Shown here in pieces: positions 6,942 through 10,746 of a stretch of 10,746 bases of DNA (within the stretch, counting starts at the first letter, position 1; each line of letters begins with the position of its first letter). Origin of the DNA: an uncultured Sulfurimonas sp. Its GTDB lineage: Bacteria > Campylobacterota > Campylobacteria > Campylobacterales > Sulfurimonadaceae. The stretch spans positions 1 through 10,746 of the forward strand of contig CALDOC010000515.1 in NCBI GenBank assembly GCA_937914675.1. Direction: 5' to 3'. Position numbers and translations under genes: made by a program. A model generated the notes under the pieces. That model had not been told where the DNA came from. It ran no database searches and saw only the letters and a program-made list of their open reading frames with translations.

Positions 6942-8374
6942 GTTACGAACTTTTAATCTTCGCGCCCTTGGCTCTCTCGCTTTTAGTCTACATACCAACT
7001 CGCAATCTAGGGGGAACGAAATACGTCGCCTTGGCGCTTTTTGTTTATATGTTTTCTAAAACCATAGAGCTTTACAAACAACTTCCAGAGCATGGTTACA
7101 TGTTGCTTGGAAAGTTTTTAGAGGTCAAAGCTTTTGATTTTGTCCTCACTTTGCAAGTGGATAGACTCAGCGTCATCATGCTTCTGTTGACTTGCGTTTT
7201 ACTCATTTTGGTAACGCTCTCTTCATGGAGCCTCACTAAAAAACCAGCGGCGTATTTCTCTCTGCTCATCTTTTTTAGCGGCGCGATTTTTGGCGTCTTT
7301 ATGTCCACAAACTTTATATGGTTTTTCATATTTTGGGAACTCACTCTTATTCCGATGCTCTTTTTAGTCGGGATTTGGGGCGCGGAGGGTCGCATCTACG
7401 CGGCTATAAAATTCTTTTTGTACACTCACGTCGCTTCCATGCTGATACTTTTAGCCTTTTTTCTTATCTACAAACAGAGCGGAACCTTTGACATGACGCT
7501 TGTTAAAGAGGCTATGCTTACGACTCCGGCGCTTATTTGGTGGCTTATGTTTATAGGTTTTGCGGTGAAGATGCCACTTTTTCCTTTTCACACTTGGTTG
7601 CCAGACGCTCACGTGCAAGCTCCCTCGCCAGTCTCGGCTCTTCTTGCTGGAGTTTTACTAAAGATGGGCGCTTACGCCATGATGCGCATGGTTATCTTGC
7701 TTCTGCCGATTCAGGCTGAAAAATTTGCTTGGATATTTGTCGTACTTGGACTTTTAACGCTTCTCTACGCCGGATTTATGGCGCTGTATGAAACGCATGT
7801 AAAGAAAATGGTCGCGTACAGTTCCATCTCTCACATGGGTCTTATCGCCATTGCGATGGGCGCTATGAGTTACGCTTCTTTGAGCGCGGCGCTTTTTGAG
7901 ATGATAGGCCATGCGCTTATCATCTCGCCTCTCTTTTTGATAGCTGGGTTTTTACACCAAAAAATGAATACTTGGGAGATGACGGACATGGGTGGCGTTA
8001 TGCAAAAAGCGCCTTATCTCTCAGCCATCTTTGTTTTGGCTGGACTTGGAGCTTTAGGACTTCCCGGCACGATGGGTTTCATCGGTGAAATCACGATTCT
8101 TATCAGTACGATAGAAAGTTTTGGTTCTTGGATGGTCGTCATTCTTTTAGGCTCCCTTATCTCGGCGTCTTACCTCATCTGGACTTTCCGTCGAGTGATT
8201 TACGGTGAAATGAGCGAGGGAGTGAAAAACGCCAACTTTAGCATGAACCGCGTCGAATTTTTCTCGCTTTTAGTTTTCGCCTTTCTTATCATACTCTTTG
8301 GCATCTATCCACAAACGCTCTTTGACGAAATAAATCAGGCCTTTGGCGTTTACTTTACAGGAGGAACGCTATGA
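6938..8374 (+). CDS. nuoM: NADH-quinone oxidoreductase subunit M
   Basis: Antiporter-like proton-pumping subunit (ND4 family; 478 residues, about 14 helices). Key channel residues are present: E134 in FWELTLIPMLFLVG, K211 in FAVKMPLFPFHTWLPDAH, K242 in GVLLKMGAYAMMR, KKMVAYSSISHMG (289-301), H325, and E384 in PGTMGFIGEITIL. Here the HTWLPDAH block is canonical, unlike in NuoL. It starts in the ATGA overlap with nuoL and ends in the same type of overlap with nuoN. Confidence 0.96.
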   Translation: MSYELLIFAPLALSLLVYIPTRNLGGTKYVALALFVYMFSKTIELYKQLPEHGYMLLGKFLEVKAFDFVLTLQVDRLSVIMLLLTCVLLILVTLSSWSLTKKPAAYFSLLIFFSGAIFGVFMSTNFIWFFIFWELTLIPMLFLVGIWGAEGRIYAAIKFFLYTHVASMLILLAFFLIYKQSGTFDMTLVKEAMLTTPALIWWLMFIGFAVKMPLFPFHTWLPDAHVQAPSPVSALLAGVLLKMGAYAMMRMVILLLPIQAEKFAWIFVVLGLLTLLYAGFMALYETHVKKMVAYSSISHMGLIAIAMGAMSYASLSAALFEMIGHALIISPLFLIAGFLHQKMNTWEMTDMGGVMQKAPYLSAIFVLAGLGALGLPGTMGFIGEITILISTIESFGSWMVVILLGSLISASYLIWTFRRVIYGEMSEGVKNANFSMNRVEFFSLLVFAFLIILFGIYPQTLFDEINQAFGVYFTGGTL

Positions 8375-9681
8375 GCGCCTTTACCATTCTTTTTGCCTTT
8401 GGCTTACTCTCATTTGCCATGAGAAGCTCCCTCTTGCTCAAACTTTTATCTCTTTTAGTTTTAGTTGCGGCTGGATACTTGACGCTTAACTCGTACGCTC
8501 TTCCTTTAAACGGCTTTAGCTTAACTAGCGGAGTTGCTCTTTTTGAAGTCGTTTTGTTTATCGTTCTTGGCGCGGCTATTTTAAACGAAGACGAAAACAT
8601 AAACGTCACCCAAACGATTTTCATAGGAACGGCTTCTGTAGCTCTGCTAGAGAGTAACACTCTGCTAAACTTCATCATCTCCTTTGAAGCTTTAAGCGTC
8701 ATCTCGTTTGTTTTAGTCGCCAACGTAAAAAACGCAACGCAAGCAAGCGGAGCGGTGAAGATGTTTATAGCGGGTTCCATCGCTACGGCGTTTATAGTTT
8801 TAGGCGCCGCGTTTTATCTCTTTGAAAACCATCCTCTAAATTCTGGACTTCAAAACGTAGAGACGTTTGGGACTCTGGGTCTTTGGCTCATGCTGATGGG
8901 ACTCTTTTACAAACTCACCATCGTTCCCATGCACTCTTGGGCGGCGGATAGTTACGCTGAGATAAAAGCGTCCCATGCAGCCCTGCTCTCGGGCGCTGCA
9001 AAAACGGTGGCGGCTTTGGCGGTCTTTAAAACTTTTTCGCCTTTTCTCTTGCAAAACTTGGAATTCAACGCTCCCATCTTAGTGGCTTTAGCCATCGTCA
9101 CCATGACTCTTGGAAACTTTTTGGCGCTATTTCAAAAAAAAGTCGCAAAGATTTTAGCCTACTCTTCCATCGCTCACGCCGGATACATGCTTCTAGCGTT
9201 TGTGGCGGTAAAAAGCGCTTACGCTTCGACGAGTCTACTCTATATCGCCATCGCCTACGTCTTTATGCAAAGCGCTCTATTTACTCTCATAGGCAACTTA
9301 AAAGAAAACGCAAGCGAATTGTCTCTTGAAGATTTAAAAGGATTGGGCGAAAAAGATAAAATAACGGCTCTAATCTTCACCGTGCAACTCTTCTCGCTAG
9401 CGGGAGTGCCGCTATTAGCTGGTTTCATCTCCAAAGCGGTTTTAGTCTACGCGGTGGTAGACGCGGACCTGCCAATAGTCGCGCTCGTCACTCTCCTAAA
9501 CTCAGCCCTCTCGGTAGCGTACTACGCTTGGATTGTCAAGCATGTTTATTTTGACGAAGCTAGTTTGGATTATGAATTAAAAAGTTTAAGATTCGCCCCT
9601 CTTATGGCTCAATTTATCTTACTTGGCGGAACGATTTATTTTGGAATCTTCGCGTTTGGCGTGTTTAAAGTCGCCTTTTAA
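8371..9681 (+). CDS. nuoN: NADH-quinone oxidoreductase subunit N
   Basis: Last subunit gene of the operon; antiporter-like proton pump of the ND2 family. At 436 residues it is shorter than the E. coli protein (about 485). Channel residues can be placed: E106 in SFEALSVISF, K130 in AVKMFIAGSIATA, K181 in GLFYKLTIVPMHSWAADSY, K211 in SGAAKTVAALAVFK, then KKVAKILAYSSIAHAGYM. It is the least conserved of the three pump subunits, as is normal for NuoN. The ATG overlaps nuoM by 4 nt and has a strong AGGAGG at 8359-8364 with 6 nt spacing. The stop is TAA, followed closely by another TAA. No following plus-strand gene exists. Confidence 0.95.
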   Translation: MSAFTILFAFGLLSFAMRSSLLLKLLSLLVLVAAGYLTLNSYALPLNGFSLTSGVALFEVVLFIVLGAAILNEDENINVTQTIFIGTASVALLESNTLLNFIISFEALSVISFVLVANVKNATQASGAVKMFIAGSIATAFIVLGAAFYLFENHPLNSGLQNVETFGTLGLWLMLMGLFYKLTIVPMHSWAADSYAEIKASHAALLSGAAKTVAALAVFKTFSPFLLQNLEFNAPILVALAIVTMTLGNFLALFQKKVAKILAYSSIAHAGYMLLAFVAVKSAYASTSLLYIAIAYVFMQSALFTLIGNLKENASELSLEDLKGLGEKDKITALIFTVQLFSLAGVPLLAGFISKAVLVYAVVDADLPIVALVTLLNSALSVAYYAWIVKHVYFDEASLDYELKSLRFAPLMAQFILLGGTIYFGIFAFGVFKVAF

Positions 9682-9700
9682 TAATGGGTGACGCGATTTT

Positions 9701-9732
9701 CTCATTCCAACGCTCTAAGACTTTGGAACGAG
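9701..9732. repeat. Degenerate palindrome downstream of nuoN
   Basis: CTC-A-TTCCAA (9701-9710) pairs with TTGGAA-C-GAG (9723-9732): a 6-bp plus 3-bp stem split by one A/C mismatch, with a 12-nt loop. It resembles the dispersed palindromes of the form CTCGTTCCCACGCTC...GGGAACGAG found between genes in many proteobacteria, including the GCTC loop. This copy is worn. It lies 20 nt after nuoN and about 20 nt from the end of the converging minus-strand gene. It could also act as a weak terminator or mRNA end stabiliser, but no U-run follows on either side. The repeat-family assignment is from memory of the pattern. Confidence 0.45.
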
Positions 9733-9752
9733 GACAAACGAGTAAATGAACC

Positions 9753-10220
9753 TTACGCTATGAACTTCTTTTGCTTATTGTCCGCTAATGGCGCCGTGAA
9801 ACTTTTTTTCTCATCGTCCGCCAATGAAGCCGTATACCTTTTTTGCTTATAGTCTTCCCACGAAATAGAGTATCTCTTCAACTGATATATGATTTTACTA
9901 TCAAAACACGCTATAGGTTTTTTTCCTATTAACGTCCCAGAAGAGGAATAGAGTCTTTGATATATCATAGACTCTTCATTCCCTCTTGAAGGCGCCACTA
10001 TTATGTATTCTTTATTGAGAGAACCATCTTCCGCCAATCCTATAATCTGCATATACCCGCCGTTTGGCGTGTCAAAAACCAACCTTTTTATATTAAAATA
10101 CTTAGGTAGCGCTTTATACTTGGGTGGCAGGGAATATTTGCCGGACATAATTCCATCTAAAGCCACAATTATGGCAACCTCATACTCTTGAGCATTATAT
10201 ATAATCGTTATTGTTTCCAT
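9753..10220 (-). CDS. Hypothetical protein with C-terminal 12-residue repeats, downstream of tandem c-di-GMP riboswitches
   Basis: I do not recognise this protein of about 155 residues. It has no signal peptide, no membrane segment and only one Cys, so it is probably cytoplasmic. The first 115 residues look like a compact mixed alpha/beta domain, with short strands such as TITIIYN, RLVFDTP and EYIIVAPS. The last 33 residues are nearly three copies of a 12-residue unit with consensus D-x-x-x-K-x-[YF]-T-A-x-L-A. ATG 10220 is chosen because GAGGAGG (10232-10226) is 5 nt away; the adjacent in-frame ATG 10223 has only 2 nt. Two GEMM-I aptamers stand upstream on the same strand, so c-di-GMP probably controls it. 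It converges with nuoN. Lower GC than the operon suggests a different history. Confidence 0.72.
   Translation of the reverse strand: METITIIYNAQEYEVAIIVALDGIMSGKYSLPPKYKALPKYFNIKRLVFDTPNGGYMQIIGLAEDGSLNKEYIIVAPSRGNEESMIYQRLYSSSGTLIGKKPIACFDSKIIYQLKRYSISWEDYKQKRYTASLADDEKKSFTAPLADNKQKKFIA
9756..9854 (-). repeat. In-frame 36-bp tandem repeat (2.75 copies) at the 3' end of the hypothetical gene
   Basis: The units encode DYKQKRYTASLA, DDEKKSFTAPLA and DNKQKKFIA, where the last copy is cut short by the stop codon. At DNA level the plus strand shows the recurring core TCCGC(T/C)AATG(G/A)(C/A)GCCGT about every 36 bp. The units have diverged, so it is not a very recent expansion, but the period is exact and keeps the frame. 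Confidence 0.75.
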
Positions 10221-10225
10221 CATAT

Positions 10226-10250
10226 CCTCCTCATATTCTTTTATGAATAT
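10226..10250 (-). promoter_or_regulatory. Strong Shine-Dalgarno with a hairpin directly upstream
   Basis: On the minus strand ATATTC and GAATAT (10250-10233, loop of 6) form a perfect 6-bp hairpin that ends exactly where the GAGGAGG Shine-Dalgarno (10232-10226) begins. The hairpin does not cover the ribosome site, but its position between the riboswitches and the start codon suggests a role in translational control. The pairing is AT-rich, so it is weak. Confidence 0.5.
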
Positions 10251-10302
10251 AATCTAAAGCAAACGAATAAGAAACATAGGAGTAGGAAAATAAGAAAAAA
10301 CT

Positions 10303-10384
10303 TCCTTGGCGGCTTGGCGATCTTACCTTTCATAAGACCCATAGCTTTCCGTCCCTGCTTCGCAACAAGTTTGGCACAACAAAA
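10303..10384 (-). ncRNA. Cyclic-di-GMP-I (GEMM-I) riboswitch, gene-proximal copy
   Basis: Reading the minus strand, conserved GEMM-I elements appear in order: GTGCCAAAC (about 10376), a 6-bp stem CUUGUU/AGCAGG closed by a GCGA (GNRA) tetraloop (10363-10360), the core GGACGGAAAGC (10354-10344), a second stem UCUUAU/GUAAGA with a GAAAG loop and its GGGUC...GAUCGCC receptor side, and a closing GCCGCC. Aligned to the V. cholerae Vc2 aptamer, ligand-contact positions G20, A47 and C92 are all kept. G20, rather than A20, favours c-di-GMP over 3',3'-cGAMP. A run of six U follows at 10300-10295, but no convincing terminator hairpin is visible. The start of the controlled gene is about 80 nt downstream. 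Confidence 0.88.
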
Positions 10385-10467
10385 TAAAGTATCAATTAAA
10401 AATGAATTATTGTATAAAGGAGTAAAGAGAAGCTAATTTTGGAAAAACCAAAGAAAAAAAAGTATCT

Positions 10468-10548
10468 ATTTGGCAACCTGGCGATCTTATACATTATAAG
10501 ACCCATAGCTTTCCGTCCATGTTTCACAACAAGTTTGGCACAACAAAT
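10468..10548 (-). ncRNA. Cyclic-di-GMP-I (GEMM-I) riboswitch, distal copy
   Basis: This is the second aptamer, 164 bp upstream of the first on the same strand; the two match at 65 of 76 aligned positions without gaps. The first stem is CUUGUU/AACAUG with a GUGA (GNRA) tetraloop and one U-U mismatch. The core GGACGGAAAGC is identical, and the second stem UCUUAU/AUAAGA is a perfect 6 bp. It closes with GGUUGCC, close to Vc2 GGUUACC. G20, A47 and C92 equivalents are kept. Eight U follow at 10461-10454, then a small UUUGG/CCAAA hairpin (10453-10439). Differences between the copies avoid the binding core, so both are probably functional and may bind one ligand each in a single leader. Confidence 0.88.
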
Positions 10549-10643
10549 TCAAATTCAAAAGAGTACGTCAAGTTCAAATATCTTAAACTAAACATAAAAC
10601 TGTAACGATTATTTACTTAAAATAAAATTAGGACCTACTCGAG

Positions 10644-10745
10644 TTAAGCGTGACCTATTACAATATCACGCAATCGCACAAAGTAACCATATTCAAGTTC
10701 ATCAGGTTCAAGTTCATCAAGTTCAGGTTTTAGCAACTCCAACGA
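10644..10745 (-). CDS. C-terminal end of an unknown protein with an acidic Glu/Leu repeat (5' part missing)
   Basis: One minus-strand frame stays open from the right edge for 33 codons to a TAA at 10644-10646. Its translation contains PELDELEPDELE, a five-residue repeat of the kind E-(L/P)-D-E-L, followed by YGYFVRLRDIVIG. The other two frames look less protein-like; one of them stops early. The product cannot be recognised from so little. It may simply be the upstream neighbour of the riboswitch-controlled gene. The evidence is a short open frame with plausible composition only. Confidence 0.4.
   Translation of the reverse strand, partial: SLELLKPELDELEPDELEYGYFVRLRDIVIGHA
10648..10671 (-). 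terminator. Hairpin at the stop codon of the right-edge gene
   Basis: On the minus strand GCGTGA and TCACGC pair in a 6-bp outer stem, with an inner TAT/ATA extension and a two-base GG bulge. It covers the last codons of the partial gene and ends one base before its stop codon. The downstream sequence is T-rich (TTTTATTTTAAG) but begins about 17 nt later, so this is at best a weak intrinsic terminator separating that gene from the riboswitch leader. Confidence 0.35.
10692..10727. repeat. 15-bp tandem repeat (2.4 copies)
   Basis: TTCAAGTTCATCAGG (10692-10706) is followed directly by TTCAAGTTCATCAAG (10707-10721) and a partial TTCAGG (10722-10727). The two full units differ at one base. On the minus strand this encodes the five-residue acidic repeat in the right-edge protein. 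Near-identity suggests recent slippage. Confidence 0.75.
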
Positions 10746-10746
10746 T

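Noticed and set aside
10003..10191. Plus-strand open frame of 62 codons
   Set aside because: It is a shadow of the minus-strand hypothetical gene, which has a strong Shine-Dalgarno, protein-like composition and upstream riboswitches.
10188..10436. Plus-strand open frame of 82 codons
   Set aside because: It runs antisense through a riboswitch aptamer and the Shine-Dalgarno of the minus-strand gene, has odd composition and no ribosome site.
10303..10548. Insertion-sequence ends or CRISPR repeats
   Set aside because: The two copies are direct, 86 % identical and fit the GEMM-I structure with both stems intact; there is no transposase, spacer array or target duplication.
10300..10600. Plus-strand reading of the two repeats as part of another RNA
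   Set aside because: Only the minus strand gives the GEMM-I order of stems, GNRA loops and the GGACGGAAAGC core, and only it leads into a gene.

Overview
The window is dominated by one compact plus-strand operon (about 380-9681) for a complex I-type, ion-pumping oxidoreductase in the order nuoA-B-CD-H-I-J-K-L-M-N. The genes are fused or overlapping at almost every junction (ATGA or TAATG overlaps, one 9-nt gap), so they are almost certainly one transcript. All seven membrane subunits (A, H, J, K, L, M, N) and the Q-module subunits (B, a fused C-D, and I) are present. The NADH-oxidising N-module (nuoE, nuoF, nuoG) is absent: an opposite-strand HU gene lies just before nuoA, and an unrelated opposite-strand gene follows nuoN. 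This is an 11-subunit-type complex I with C and D fused, and its electron donor is not encoded here. The style resembles sulfur- or hydrogen-oxidising Campylobacterota (Sulfurimonas-like): an AT-rich TTTTAGCTATAAT-type promoter, about 40-45 % GC by eye, and no N-module. That taxonomic placement is inference.

Left edge (1-379): the 5' part of a minus-strand HU-family DNA-binding protein, then a roughly 160-nt divergent spacer holding competing small hairpins and a strong -10 box (TATAAT, 375-380) that drives nuo. This promoter sits so close to nuoA that the only conventional start codon (TTG 380) overlaps the -10 box. The best Shine-Dalgarno instead points to a non-standard ATA codon at 398.

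Operon (380-9681): the Fe-S ligands of NuoB (one cluster) and NuoI (two clusters) and the proton-channel Glu/Lys residues of NuoK, L, M and N are intact, so the machine looks functional. Several positions that are near-invariant in ordinary complex I are changed: the NuoD quinone-site His and Tyr, the second acidic residue of NuoA, and an Asp in the NuoH loop. It appears to be a divergent class of the enzyme.

Right edge (9682-10746): this part is lower in GC and everything in it reads on the minus strand. Reading leftward there is the C-terminal end of an unknown gene with an acidic Glu-Leu repeat, then two tandem class I cyclic-di-GMP (GEMM-I) riboswitch aptamers (about 10548-10468 and 10384-10303; 65 of 76 bases identical). 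These lead into an unrecognised protein of about 155 residues that ends in nearly three copies of a 12-residue repeat. The riboswitch pair with its unknown target is the most novel item in the window. A degenerate palindrome lies between nuoN and this gene.
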